Source of the DNA: Sphaerolaimus hirsutus
Taxonomy: Eukaryota; Nematoda; Chromadorea; Monhysterida; Sphaerolaimidae
Direction of reading: 5' to 3'
Assembly: GCA_964036195.1 (NCBI GenBank)
Contig: OZ038459.1
Span: 8,615,206 to 8,679,205, forward strand
DNA length: 64,000 bases
Shown here: one piece after another, positions 24,242-35,413 of the stretch
Layout of the letters: each line of letters opens with the position of its first letter
Numbering within the stretch: the first letter of the stretch is position 1
Program-made: the position numbers and the translations under genes
Notes under the pieces: generated by a model
Seen by the model: only the letters and a program-made list of their open reading frames with translations
Databases searched by the model: none
What the model was told of the DNA's origin: nothing

Positions 24242-24677
24242 AGCCGGAATTACAGCTCAGCGGCGTTTGACGTGAAATGATGACGTTGTAAAATTGATTA
24301 CATCAAAATAGACATAGGTACAGCGTTGAAATTTCGGAATTTGATAGTTCTAGTAATTGTGTGTAATGTCCTAAAAAAAATTAAGAAAATAATTATTATT
24401 TAATAAGTTATTAATTTTATGTAAAAATTTACACATTCTACGTTCACGTACAACATTTCACGTCAAACATTTTACGTCACCAAAAAATTCTGACGTTAAA
24501 TTAATAACTACTTACATAATGATTATTTGGTAAATTTTTTTTGGGACATTACACACAATTACTAGAACTATCTAATTCTGAAATTTCAATGCTGTATTTA
24601 CCTTTGTCTATTTTGATGTAATCAATTTTACAACGTCATCATTTCACGTCAAACGCCGCTGAGCTGTAATTCCGGCT
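24242..24677. mobile_element. MITE with TTA duplication next to the kinase exon
   Basis: Inverted ends AGCCGGAATTACAGCTCAGC / GCTGAGCTGTAATTCCGGCT extend over at least 70 bp. Flanked by TTA at 24239-24241 and 24678-24680. A TWA target is characteristic of PIF/Harbinger. It lies 10 bases upstream (kinase sense) of the exon at 24231. Confidence 0.8.
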
Positions 24678-24680
24678 TTA

Positions 24681-25600
24681 TCGCAGATCGGGTCACGTAC
24701 GACTAACGATGGCAAACCCTCCACAAATAGAGTATTTAAAATTTTAAGTATTTTTTCTAAAATGACTTTTCGAATTTTCGAATTTTTCCCTGAAACAGTT
24801 TTCAAATTTTTGAATTTAGTTTTTGAATTTTTGAATTTTTTGTTAGTTTTCAAATTTTTTTGTTAGTTTTCAAATTTTTTGGGTAGTTTTCAAATTTTTT
24901 TGGGTAGTTTTTGAATTTTTTGAAAAAAAATTGTATTTAAAACTTTAAATGCAGTATTTGGGTAGTCATCATGTTCATATAACTTTTTAAACCTTATTTT
25001 GACAATTTTGTAGCATTTACATCAATTAAAGCCTTGTTTCATTCACTCATCGATACAAGCACAGGGAAAGGCAATGAACCAAAACATATTCAAAACCAAT
25101 GCCAATCTACACAACTTATCTGTAGTGACTGCACACACTTTACAATGCACTCGAATCATAAACTCGTTTCTAGAGACTTGCAACTTAACATTTTTAAATT
25201 TTTATTACAGCTCAGACACACCGCAAGTCAATTGTCAATTGATTAAGAATGTTGAATTTAAGAATACATATCAATGCCTTGAATTCCCTAAAAAAAATCG
25301 AAAAGTCTTTTTGAATCTTTTGAAGAAAAAATATCGATTTTTATGTATTTTTTTCACCACGTGCTCAAAAATTCGAGAAGTCCAAAAAAATTCGAAAATT
25401 CGAAAAGGTTTTCGAATTTTCGAATCTTTTTTTGCCATCGTTACGTATGACAAATTGGCCCGCGTCCAAGTTATCGGTTGTGTATTGTACTATTTTATTG
25501 AAAGCGCTCAAAGTGCTTAAAATCGCGAAGATCAGCTCCATTTTGCTCATTTTCTCCTGCATAATCGATAATCTCATCGATATTGCTTTATACATGGTTA
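24681..25600 (-). pseudogene. Transposon-split 5' coding segment of the kinase gene (probable)
   Basis: On the minus strand the bases just upstream of the kinase exon at 24231 read on as coding if two insertions are mentally excised: the MITE 24242-24677 and the hAT-like element 24704-25443. The flanking pieces then join in one frame: NLDAGQF (about 25452-25475), VVRDPICD (24680-24703), and RQGDGLQLQ leading into the first kinase exon. A possible ATG-proximal hydrophobic start (MELIFAILSTLSAF) lies near 25540. The MITE puts an in-frame stop after PICD, so the segment is either dead or bypassed by splicing or a downstream start. The acceptor before GDGLQLQ (CCGCCAG) sits only 4-10 bases from the MITE end. 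This is inference from frame continuity and target-site duplications, without transcript support. Confidence 0.45.
24704..25443. mobile_element. hAT-like element with TAACGATGGCAAA ends
   Basis: Ends TAACGATGGCAAA and TTTGCCATCGTTA; interior rich in TTCGAATTTTTGAA words. Flanking 8-bp repeat CGTACGAC (24696-24703) and CGTATGAC (25444-25451), one mismatch. It splits a stretch of kinase-strand coding sequence. Confidence 0.75.
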
Positions 25601-26602
25601 TATACCCTATTTTGGGTCTAGGTATTTTATTTACAGCGATTTCGAAATAATCCTTGGACAGCTGTTTCTAGCCAACTGCCAATTTGTCATACGTTGTCAT
25701 AATGTTATCACGGCAAAAAGTGATTGTACTATTGTGTCACCTTGTCACCTGTTTGCTGTATTGATTCTCTCCCCCGTGCGCCGCATCCACCATCGCTCGA
25801 TGGACCAGTAGATTAGCTGTTACTTTTTTACAAGCAGTGATGGAATGACTTCTTGGCGCTACTTTTCTGCCGCGCCGCTGGCAGCGAGCCAGATAAGTCA
25901 GGGTAAATTTGTGATTTCTTTCTGCAACGCGGACGCAATTCCCTTGTTTTTTCGAACGTGTCTTTACATTTTACATTTTTAATTAATGTGTAATTAGATA
26001 CCTATTTATCTCTAACGCACAAAAAATACACACAATACACACAAAAAATCGTCTTTCCATCACTACACGACCAAAAAATTTCGATGCTTTTTAGAGTGAT
26101 GACCCAGCGTCCTGGGTGTCATCTATAAAACCGGATTGACGGATACTGACATAATGAAAACCGTCGCCCGCTTGCGGCATCACTGTGGCTTGTGTGCAGT
26201 GCAGTGGTTATCATCACCGCAATTCAGAATGTAACCACGAGATTCACCGCACAGACAGGTGATGTTCCGGATTGTTCTCACTTATTACCAGTTTTGGGTA
26301 TGTTTTGGCCCATTCGTCACTACGATCCTTCACGAAATTTTCTGACGAAATAATGAAACCCCCGCTTGAATAAGCCCTCTTCGAATTAACCCCCCCCCCA
26401 TTCAAAATTTGTTGGCGAAATAATTCACCTCCTGGGGGTATTTCGAGGTAATATGGTAGCTGGTATAAACCCTGTTCTAACGTTACACAGTCATTGTTTT
26501 TTTGAAATGTTTAAAAACACGTTAAACACACGTCTTCTGTATTGCCCTGATCACAAACCGCAGCTTTTGCTATGTGTGTTCTCTTTACACTCAATTTGAG
26601 GG
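25601..26602. other. Intergenic, no gene seen
   Basis: Contains a possible hAT-like fold-back at about 25836-26066 with CAGTGATGGAATG / CCATCACTA ends, and a decayed TACCGTA-type element at about 26330-26460. No exon with splice context was recognised. Confidence 0.45.
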
Positions 26603-26610
26603 GTATTTAG

Positions 26611-27399
26611 CAGAGTTGTTAAAATACCGGTATTTTTGGAAAGTGTAAGTGTAAGTGTAAATACACTTTCCAAATTTTGAGTATGGATACCAAAAGTGTA
26701 AGGTATTTTTAAAATACCTAGGAAAGTGTAAAAAAAAGTGTAAGTGTAAAAAATTTTTTGACAGAGCTCTCACTGTTGAGCATTAAAAAACACCACTGTT
26801 TTCACCTTGAGATCACTTTATTTGTCATTTTCATGCATTTTTTCACATTTTGCATTTTATAGAACATTTCAGACTGTAACAAATACTGTAGTGGTATGAA
26901 GTTCCCTAATAATGGCACTTTTTCACTGTTGATATTTTACTGATTAAGCAATGCGATACAAACTGTTTAAATGTAAGAATGGACATGCAGCAAATGTCAA
27001 TGCAAAACCCAGTTGACTTTGTGTCCAGCTGGTGAATTTCCATTGATCTTGTCCTTTTTTACAAAAGTATGATGAACTGTAGAATACCATAAGTACTGAT
27101 CAAAGGTTGGAGATCAAAGGCTAGTTTGTACATTTGTCATATTTTCAACATTCAATGCATAACTGCATGTGTGCACTGTGCAGTTATTTTTTTTACATGA
27201 CCCTATTTTATGCTTTCTCAAAAGCATAAAACAGGGCCATCTGAAAGAAAAAAATACACTTTCTGTACCCGGGTATTTTGCTCAGGAAAGTGTAAAAAAA
27301 GTGTATGGGTATTTTATGAAAGTGTAAGTGTAAGTGTAAATATAAATACCCATTTACCCGGGTATTTCGGGTAAGTGTAAATACACTTTCGCAACTCTG
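26611..27399. mobile_element. hAT-like element, CAGAGTTGTTAAAATACC family
   Basis: Ends CAGAGTTGTTAAAATACCGG and TACACTTTCGCAACTCTG, with sub-terminal tandem GTAAGTGTAAGTGTAAA and ACCCGGGTATTT. Exact 8-bp duplication GTATTTAG (26603-26610, 27400-27407). About 790 bp, no transposase. Confidence 0.9.
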
Positions 27400-27490
27400 G
27401 TATTTAGAGGGGGGTTTAAATATTCATACTGGCCATTTTCAGGGGGGATTTCGAGGAAATACGGTACGTTTTAGCCGCAGTGCGCCACAA

Positions 27491-27901
27491 CTACCGTATT
27501 TCCTTGAAATACCCCCAGGGGGTTTATTTATCAGAGTGGAAATTTTTAGGGGTATTTCTCGGGGGGCTTATTCGAGGGGGGTTTATTTTTTTGCCAGAAA
27601 TTTTCGTAAAGGGTGGTAGTAAAGAATGGGCTTTGACGTACCCAAAAAAGTGATAAAGGTGACCTCACAAGATATGTCCATACATATAAACGTAGATAGG
27701 TACACATAAACTAGTCTATGTGTCGCTGTGATGCAAATTTCATGTGCATCATGTACCTTATGTACATGATGTACCTTTTTCCAAACGGGAGGTATTTCGA
27801 GGGGGGATTATTTTTTCCCCTGCTCGAAAACACCTGGGGGTATTTCGAGGGGGGGGGGGTTAATTCAAGGGGGGGGGGGGGTATTTCGATGAAATACGGT
27901 A
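27491..27901. repeat. TACCGTA-ended CTCGAAATACCCCC element
   Basis: Inverted ends CTACCGTATTTCCTTGAAATACC and GTATTTCGATGAAATACGGTAG, with polyG/polyC-rich tandem interior. Confidence 0.75.
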
Positions 27902-28002
27902 GGTAAATGGCATCACCGCCATGGAGCCTACACACTAAATTTTGGCAACAATATCACCACAAGTAGGTAAAACAGGTTTTTCTTCAATTATTCAGCCTCC
28001 GT

Positions 28003-28523
28003 TAGGGTGTCAACTTTCCGTTTTCCGTTTTCCGTTTCCGCAGGCAAAATTTTGTTTCTGTTCCCGTTTTCCGGCTGCTAAATTTTTTTTCCGTTTCCGT
28101 TTCCGTTTTTCCGGCTCATTTTCCGTTTTCGGGCTAAAATTTCAATTTTTCCGCCTTTTTTCCGTTTTCCGGCTCAATTGTCTGTTTTTCCAACTTTTTT
28201 TCATTTTCTGGCTCAATTCTGTTTTCTGTTTCAGCCAAACTGGTAAACATGCATGCAGGTTCTCAATTATGTGAATTGTTTCTATTTGTAGCAAGATTTC
28301 TGCAAATTTTTTGATTTCTGGATAAATTTATGCAAATTTTTTTCCGTTTCCGGCATAATTTCAGCAAATTTTGCCGTTTCCGTTTCCGGCCTTTCATTTG
28401 TCCGTTTTCCGTTTTCTGGCAGGTGCAAGATTTTTTCCGTTTCCGTTTCCGTTTTCCGGCAAGTGCAAAAATTTTTCCGTTTCCGTTTCCGTTTTCCACC
28501 AAAAAGTTTTTGTTGACACCCTA
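28003..28523. mobile_element. TAGGGTGTCAA element with TTTCCGTTTTCCGG arrays
   Basis: Ends TAGGGTGTCAACTTTCCG and TTGTTGACACCCTA, with TTCCGTTTCCG tandem interior. Flanks GCCTCCGT and GTCTCCAT match at 6 of 8 positions, an aged 8-bp duplication. It belongs to the same family as the large composite at 56459-60389 but carries no polymerase fragment. Confidence 0.75.
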
Positions 28524-29238
28524 GTCTCCATGCCCATGAGATGGCATTGGGATACTTATAATATCTCGAATGTTCAGATCTTGTATGTAGAATATTCAGA
28601 TGGGGCTGTCACGAACATGAACTGAGATCTTCAGTCAAAGACACAAAGAACTCGATTCATTCGCACTTACTTATGTCTAACGCTGGAAGTGTGCCAATGG
28701 TAACAAAACCATGCAGTTGTTGTAAAGATGAAAAATTGCATTGTTGTTTAATTAAAACCTTAATATAACAACAATGCATTTTTTCAACTTTATATGAAAA
28801 TTGCATTCGTTAAACATCGTTGGCAACTTGGCACTCTTCCCCGCGTGCAAGGCGCAAAGCCACTGGATTATATTAATGACGACATATTTTCACCCAGTCT
28901 CTTGCCATATGTGCTTCTATCAATCACCCGAGAAAATTGTCATTTATGTAAAATAGGTAAGTTGAATATCTACCAGTTGCATATTCCCTTGTGAATGATA
29001 ACAAAATATTATGTTTTACCTACCCTTTATCAAACCTATTGTGGATTGAACACTTTTAATACGTGGCAATAAATCAAACTTTGTAAATTTTGTCCATGGG
29101 TGAGTGCAACCAACTACTTGACTGTGATTATTTACGGCCACCAGTAATCGAAATAAATTCCTTATCAGCCATATTTGTATTGTCACTCGACTCAAGAGTC
29201 AAAATGCTCCTCCTTTGACTTCTTTTTAGGCCATCACA
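28524..29238. other. Intergenic, upstream of the PAN/lectin-like gene
   Basis: Contains a small TIR-like hairpin region about 28720-28810 (TTGCATTGTTGTT...AACAACAATGCA). No exon was recognised. The promoter of the gene starting at 29239 should lie here, but no defined motif stands out. Confidence 0.4.
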
Positions 29239-32200
29239 ATGGCCCAAACTCAATCACTGTTCGCTTGTATTTTATCTGGACTTATACTCGCACACGAAGG
29301 TGAATAAAAAAATTTTTAAATAAAAAAACGCATTCAAATTTTACCGCTATATATACAAATTTGCAACCAGGCCACAGCTTCAGTCCGCGGCCAGGGGACA
29401 GTTTCTCCTGTTCACAGAGGCACCGGGAATTGCACCAAGCCGGCGCAGAGGCCACCGCCGAAAAGCGGGCGCCGCTGGCCGTCGCGCACACTGATCACAA
29501 GTTGAAATGTGTAGTGTTGTTGTTGTTAAAAAGCTGCTCGGTGTAGGACACACACCCATATCGAAGGTTCTGGGAAGTGATGAAAACGCCTGTATCCACT
29601 AGTTCACTGTATTAAGTTCACTGTTTGATTCCGTAACTTGATAAATAACAAAGTGTGAAAAATCGAGTTACATAGGTGCAGATCTGTTGTATATACCGTT
29701 GCGACTATACTGTTGCGACCCCCAAAAATGCGCTGAAAACAATAAAGCGACGGTCACCTTAATAGAGTAGGTATTTACGGTAAATGATAAAAAAATTTAG
29801 CAGTACTGGGGCCAGTTCCGCAAGTGTACAAGTTACTAGTTAAAACATAAGAGTTGAGTAAAATTACAAATGCCGAGTTAAGAGTATGTTAAAGTTTAAG
29901 AGTTGAGTCAAATGACAAATGATTAGTTAAGAGAAAAGTTAAAATTGAAGAGTTGAGTTAGATGACCAATGATCAGTTAAGAGATAAGAATAACGTTAAG
30001 AGTCAAGCAAGTGTATCCAAATCTTTTTTTTTTCGTATACAGATCTTATGTTTTTGTATCCAAATCTTATGAGAACATAAGATTTGGATACAAAAACATA
30101 AGATCTGGATACGAAAAAATAAGATTTGGATACACTTGTTTGACTCTTAACTCTACTCTTATCTCTTAACTAATCTCTTGTCATTAAACTCAACTCTTAT
30201 CTCTTAACTAATCTCTTGTCATTAAACTCAACTCTTAACTTTACTCTTATCTCTTAACTAATCATTTGTCATTTAACTCAACTCTCAACTTTACTCTTAT
30301 CTCTTAACTAATTATTTGTCATTTTACTCAACTCTTATGTTTTAACTAGTAACTTGTACACTTGCGGAACCAAACACATTTCATCCAAATTCCGATAACT
30401 CCAAAAGGAAATTAAATGCTTAGGTAAATAGGTTTTTGGTTGCTTTTTTCAACAACACTAAATGTGCTGCATTATGCAGAAATCATGGTACCTGTACAGG
30501 TAAGTTTTTCTGCTCGGTTCCATCAGCATTACACCGATTAAAAGCCAAGGCGTTTTTGTCAGGATTCGCATACAACGAGGCCGATCAGACATGCACCCTA
30601 CGAGATAATGCAGACCCCATCAACTTTGACCCAGCAGCGGACCAGATGTGTCGCAAAGCTGACACTGCTGATAAACTACAATCATTCTCGCAGATTTGTG
30701 AAGAACACGCCACCACACCAATTTATATACCGTATCACCTCGAAATACCCCCATGGGTGTTTATTATTTAGCCAGCAAAATTTGCGGGGGGGGGTTAATT
30801 CGAGGGGGAGCTTATTCGAGGGGGGTCTATTATTTCGTCAGAAATGTTTGTCAAATTCATGATAAAGTAAATATACGCAATTACGTACCCAAAACAGGTG
30901 ATAAAATGTGTCCAAACAGGGTATATTTGGACATAATAACGTAATTAGCTACACAAACTAGTCTATGTGTAGCTGCGATACAAATTAGCAGTATAAAATA
31001 CATCATGTACATCGCATACATGATGTAGGTACATCATTCCGGAGGGGGGTATTTCGAGGGGGGTTATTATTTCCCCATCCCATTTTGTGGGGGTTTATTC
31101 GAGGGGGGGGGGGGTTATACAAGGGGGGATAATTCGAGGTAATACGGTAGATCAATGCTAAATTTCTCATTACATAACTAAATGAATGTCATCAGATTGT
31201 TTCCAACTATGCAGATACGCAAGTAGTTTACTACAGGGGAAAATGCATTATAAGTTCTGGGGAAAATCTGGATACACTTCAAAAGGCACTCGTCCAATGT
31301 CAGCACATCGCCAATGTGACCAGGATCAGGACCAGGCTGGTCTACGTCAATTCAGCTTCCAAAGCCACTGCCATGTACAGCCTCTCGATTGCAGTGAGTG
31401 CTTATTGTTCTACCGTACTTCCTCGAATTATAGGGTTTATTTTTCAGAGTGCAGATTTTGAGGGGGTATTTCAAGGGGGGGGGGGGTTCCCTTTCCTCAG
31501 CTCCGTCGGACATGGAGGTGGTACATCAAGAACGGGTATTTCGCGGAAATACGGTATGTACATTTTGGAACCTATCTACTAGTGATGTAACAGCGCCATG
31601 GCGCTGGCGCCTGGCGCTAGCGCCAAAGCAAAAAGCGCCATGGCGCTTTTAGCGCTTGGCGCCATTTTGCTGTGGCGCCATTGGCGCTTGGCGCTGGACT
31701 TATGAAAAGCGCCATGGCGCTTTTGGCGCTTGGCGCTATAATGCCCTGGCGCCATTGGCGCTTGGCGCTAGTGTTTTGAAAAGCGCCAAAAAAGCGCCAC
31801 GCAGCTTAAAATTCACAGCAACACTTGATGCAAAAATATGTGTAAATTGCAACAATAAAAGTCTAATAAACACCCCAAATTCTGTAATATTTATCTTAAA
31901 GGCATTTGGACAGTATCACCTGAATAGCCTTCGCCCAATTGCTAAATTACATATCTGGAGCAAACTTGCACCTTTGCAACAAATTTTTTTTTTTTAAACA
32001 GCTAATTTTTACACTGTAAGGCAATTACTTTAAGGCTAATATGATGTCGTATTTACTGTTGTAATATCATCTCTTACAGGAAGAGTTATTTCATTATTTT
32101 ATCTAATAACTGCAGCTTCCAACTTACGGAAGAAGCAACATTTTGGCTGATTGGAGCAAAAAGAATTAAAGATAATCATATATGATTTTAACTAAACTAA

Positions 32201-34211
32201 TCCCAGTGCTCTAAAAAGCTTTACCTCACTGCTAATGAAATAAATAAATAAAGCACTGCTGCATATAAAAACAGTGAATTTTTTTGGCGCTGGCGCTTTT
32301 GGCGCTTGGCGCCACTGTCCTCTGGCGCCATTGGCGCTTGGCGCCACTGTCCTCTGGCGCCATTGGCGCTTGGCGCCGTGGTCTGGAAAAGCGCCATGGC
32401 GCTTTTGGCGCTTGGCGCCATCTTGCTGTGGCGCCATTGGCGCTTGGCGCTGGCTTTGGAAAAGCGCCATGGCGCTTTTGGCGCTTGGCGCTGGCTTTGG
32501 AAATGCGCCATGGCGCTTTTGGCGCTTGGCGCTTAAGTCCTGGCGCTTTTTACATCACTACTATCTACCTACCGCAAATCCTCGAATAAGATCCCCCTCG
32601 AATAACTCCCCCCTTGAATAACTTCCACCTGTTTGCGAGGTGAGGAAAAATAACCCCCCCTTGAATAACTCCCCCCTCTTGAATAACGCCCCCTCTGGAT
32701 GAAAACCATATAAAACCTTACAAAAATACAAAAGAATATTACATAGAGCAGCGACAGCAGATACATTATGTGTATGCAGTGTACCTATACACATCTTTGT
32801 TGTCATAGGGCAGAGTTGTTAAAATACCGGTATTTTTGGAAAGCGTAAGCGTAAGCGTAAATTCACTTTCCAAATTTTGAGTGTGGATACTAAAAGCGTA
32901 AGGTATTTTTTAAATACCTAGGAAAGCGTAAAATAAAGCGTAAGCGTAAAAAATCTTCAGGGGGTTTTTGCTCAGTGAATTCGTTCAAAATCAAGCTTTC
33001 AGCGACATTTTTTGGATGTCTACTTGGTAGTCTGCCCTTAGATGTTGATAGCAATTAATCGACAGTGACAGTTAATTAATCTTCATTTCCGAACTTGGAC
33101 TTTGTGCTGTCGATTTTTGCGATGTATTTATACCTAATTGTCATAAATACTTACCGCATTTCTTCTAATAGCGTAAACGTAAGACATACTACATGTCTAC
33201 TTATGTCATCTTTATTTTCGAACTCGAACGTCGTGCATTTTCGGCCGCAAAGTTTCTATTCTAAAGCCATCTAAATAGTTTGCCCGAGGACACAGTATAA
33301 AAGTGACATTCATATTGCGACACAATTTGTACATGTGCCATGATTTCCAGTGCATTACTGCACACATGCAGTCATTTTTTTGGTATGCAGTTTCGTTCAC
33401 TTTCTTTTTTGTATTTTTACACTTTTTACAAAAGCATAAAACTGGACCATGTGAAAACTTTTTTACGCTTTTAGTACCCGGGTATTTCGGCCGGGAAAGC
33501 GTAATAAAGCGTACGGGTATTTCATGAAAGCGTAAGCGTAAGTATAAATACCCATTTACCCGGGTATTTCGGGTAAGCGTAAATACGCTTTCGCAACTCT
33601 GTCATAGGGGACAGTTAAATACCTGAATTTCATGAGTTTACAGACGGCACCCATAGAATGAATTAGGTAAGTCAAAGTTTTACGAGGAAAAAATAACTCC
33701 CCCCTCGAATAACTCCCCCCTTGAATAACTCCCCCCTGTAAAACGTCTGAGGAAAAAAAACTCCCCCCTCGAATAACTCCCCCCTTTGAATAACTCCCCC
33801 CTGTAAAACGTCTGAGGAAAAAATAACTCCCCTGGGGTCTTATTCGAGGATTTACGGTATATATTTTAAGCAAGCACCAGTCGTGATATTCAACAAGACA
33901 ATCAAACGGCAACGACTTAAAATGCAGCTCTCCGACTAAATAAATACTCACCAATTTCCCTAAATCAATCTCACATTTCTATCACAAATACTATGTAACA
34001 TATTTATCTTTTACAGGCGAACATCGAAATCGGCGGGTGGATAAACCTGCGGCGCGACAACGTCACAGTGGACGCGCCCTACTTCAACGGGCCCTGGGTG
34101 ATCGTGAACGCGGACGGCAGCGTGAACAGGAGCGCCACGCCGCCGCCCAGCGCCTGGTGCAACGGCCCTTTGTGGGGCGGCACCGTGAAGGTCGGCTCGC
34201 AGTCGGGCTAA
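29239..34211 (+). CDS. Secreted protein with PAN-like and C-type-lectin-like regions
   Basis: Proposed exons: 29239-29299 (signal peptide MAQTQSLFACILSGLILA), 29371-29510, 30424-30499, 30563-30697, 31215-31393, 34017-34211 ending at TAA (about 261 residues). Phases agree at every junction. Removing the 63-nt intron 30500-30562 restores a PAN/apple core: KCAALCRNHGTCTG followed by FAYNEADQTCTL. The next two exons look like a C-type-lectin fold: YRGKC, a spaced second Cys, then GGWINLRR and ADGSVNRS...WCNG in the last exon. Such proteins are extracellular and bind carbohydrate or protein ligands. The EPN/QPD sugar-specificity motif is not evident, so calcium-dependent sugar binding is not supported. 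The second exon is the least certain: it has a weak donor, AAATGT|GTAGTG, and is low in recognisable features. The introns hold TACCGTA-type and GGCGC-type elements. I do not recognise a named orthologue. Confidence 0.6.
29809..30375. mobile_element. GGCCAGTTCCGCAAGT-family fold-back element
   Basis: Left end GGGGCCAGTTCCGCAAGTGTACAAG, right end CTTGTACACTTGCGGAACC. The arms are made of tandem AAGAGTTGAGTTA / TAACTCAACTCTTA words around a perfect hairpin AAGATTTGGATAC...GTATCC. It lies in the intron 29511-30423 of the PAN/lectin-like gene. Confidence 0.75.
30727..31149. repeat. TACCGTA-ended CTCGAAATACCCCC element
   Basis: Ends ACCGTATCACCTCGAAATACC and ATAATTCGAGGTAATACGGTAG, located in intron 30698-31214 of the PAN/lectin-like gene, 29 bases after its donor. 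Confidence 0.75.
31412..31556. repeat. Short TACCGTA-ended element
   Basis: Ends TACCGTACTTCCTCGAATTA and GTATTTCGCGGAAATACGGTA, only 18 bases after the donor of the exon 31215-31393. Confidence 0.7.
31580..32560. mobile_element. hAT-like element carrying GCGCCATGGCGC/GGCGCTTGGCGC arrays
   Basis: Ends TAGTGATGTAACAGCGCC and GGCGCTTTTTACATCACTA; exact 8-bp duplication CTATCTAC (31572-31579, 32561-32568). The sub-terminal 220-280 bp on each side are tandem units mixing GCGCCATGGCGCTTTTGGCGCTTGGCGC, around a unique AT-rich core (31805-32275). Confidence 0.88.
32571..33862. mobile_element. CTCGAATAA-type element interrupted by a hAT-like element
   Basis: The left part (32571-32810) starts CTACCGCAAATCCTCGAATAAG and the right part (33610-33862) ends CTTATTCGAGGATTTACGGTA; both carry tandem CTCGAATAACTCCCCCC. 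The interruption is the hAT-like element 32811-33601. Confidence 0.8.
32811..33601. mobile_element. hAT-like element, CAGAGTTGTTAAAATACC family
   Basis: Exact 8-bp duplication TCATAGGG (32803-32810 and 33602-33609). Sub-terminal repeats are AAGCGTAAGCGTAAGCGTAA, the C-for-T variant of the copy at 26611. Confidence 0.92.
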
Positions 34212-34504
34212 CGCGAACAGTGATGCTGAGCAGTTGTCGGCTTTTCCTTGACAAATCACTTTAATTGACAAACGAAACTTTAAAAAAAGGGGGGCAATAC
34301 GTGCATGATTTTCAGAGGGAAAACAAGAGTGGTTGGGAGAAAACGCTGATCTCAAATAGGAAGGGTCTTAAAAACCTTTTAATGGAATTTTCGTGTCTGC
34401 TGTGCCGGGCTTTTAGCCCAAAACTACCTAGTGGACTTGTCAACTTCTTGCCAAATTTTTCGCATTTTTCCCCAAAAAGGTCACATTTGGCACTATCGTA
34501 CACA

Positions 34505-34903
34505 CGGTATTTCCTTGAAATGCCCCACCTCGAAATACCCCCTCAAAATGAATTTTTAAACCCCCTCGAAATACCTCCCCAATTTCACTGTATAGAGAAC
34601 GTAGAAAACAAAAGCTCTGGGAAACACAGAACACACGTGAAAAACAATGACTGCGTTATGTTAGAACAGGAATTATACCGTCTACGTACATATATAAGTC
34701 TATAGAATCTTATCAATGGTGGTTTTTGTTGCATTTTTTGACGTCTGTATACGTTACAAACAACGATTTTGTACTGGGATTTCAAAAAAATTCTGACGAA
34801 ATAATAACCCCCCCCTCCCTGGAAATACCCCCTCGTTTAACCCCCTCAAAATTTCCACTCCAGGAAAATAACGCCCCCGGGGGTAATTCGAGGAAATACG
34901 GTA
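34505..34903. repeat. TACCGTA-ended CTCGAAATACCCCC element
   Basis: Ends CACGGTATTTCCTTGAAATGCC (decayed first bases) and GTAATTCGAGGAAATACGGTAG. It follows the stop of the PAN/lectin-like gene by about 300 bases. Confidence 0.7.
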
Positions 34904-35040
34904 GGCATGTGAGGTCACAAAAGTTATGAAAAATAATGAAAAATGTGCGGAAGTAGCCCCGGATGACGTTTCCGGGCCCAACTCGAAATTATCATATTTT
35001 GCACTTGTCGACTTTTTGAATTGGTCGCCTTATGTTCATT

Positions 35041-35241
35041 GTTTCAACAACTGCAGGAGCCAAATACGAAAAGTGTCGTAGAACCCTACATACTGTTCAG
35101 CACACCGGGACCGACCAAGTGGCCCGGGGTTCACACGGGCTTCGCTACAATGTGTTGTGTTTGGGCGCACGCGCTCTGCGAACTCGGTCCGTTGAGTTGA
35201 CAGATTGATCACTGTTGGGGATGGGACTGGTTTTAACACAA
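35041..35241. other. GC-rich open stretch, unresolved
   Basis: Both strands are open here: plus, after an ACTGCAG acceptor-like site, about 48 codons containing PYILFSTPGPTKWPGVHTG; minus, about 67 codons. No matching donor and no recognisable domain. It could be a lost exon or chance. Confidence 0.2.
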
Positions 35242-35413
35242 ATTGAATTTTGAATCATCGAAGTACAGCGAGTAAGATATTGCACTTCAAAACGTCGCCA
35301 CGGTTTTTCTTTACACCGACGACGAATTGAACGGAAACGAATGTTCCGAATTGTCCGGAGGCGAACGAAATATTCATTTGTTTACTGTGGGGCTGAAAGT
35401 TATTGAACCGAAC

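Larger units (their letters stand above)
34212..35405. other. 3' flank of the PAN/lectin-like gene
   Basis: No further exon identified apart from the unresolved open stretch at 35041. The TACCGTA-type element 34505-34903 occupies part of it. Confidence 0.4.

Noticed and set aside
28263..28625. Phe/Pro/Ser-rich and Lys/Asn-rich open frames
   Set aside because: Translations of TTTCCGTTTTCCGG arrays; the same pattern recurs at 56439, 57378, 59000 and 60030 within one repeat family.
32192..32621. Overlapping long open frames on both strands rich in Ala, Trp, Arg and Leu
   Set aside because: They are translations of the GGCGCTTGGCGC tandem arrays inside a hAT-like element, open in several frames at once, with no gene features.
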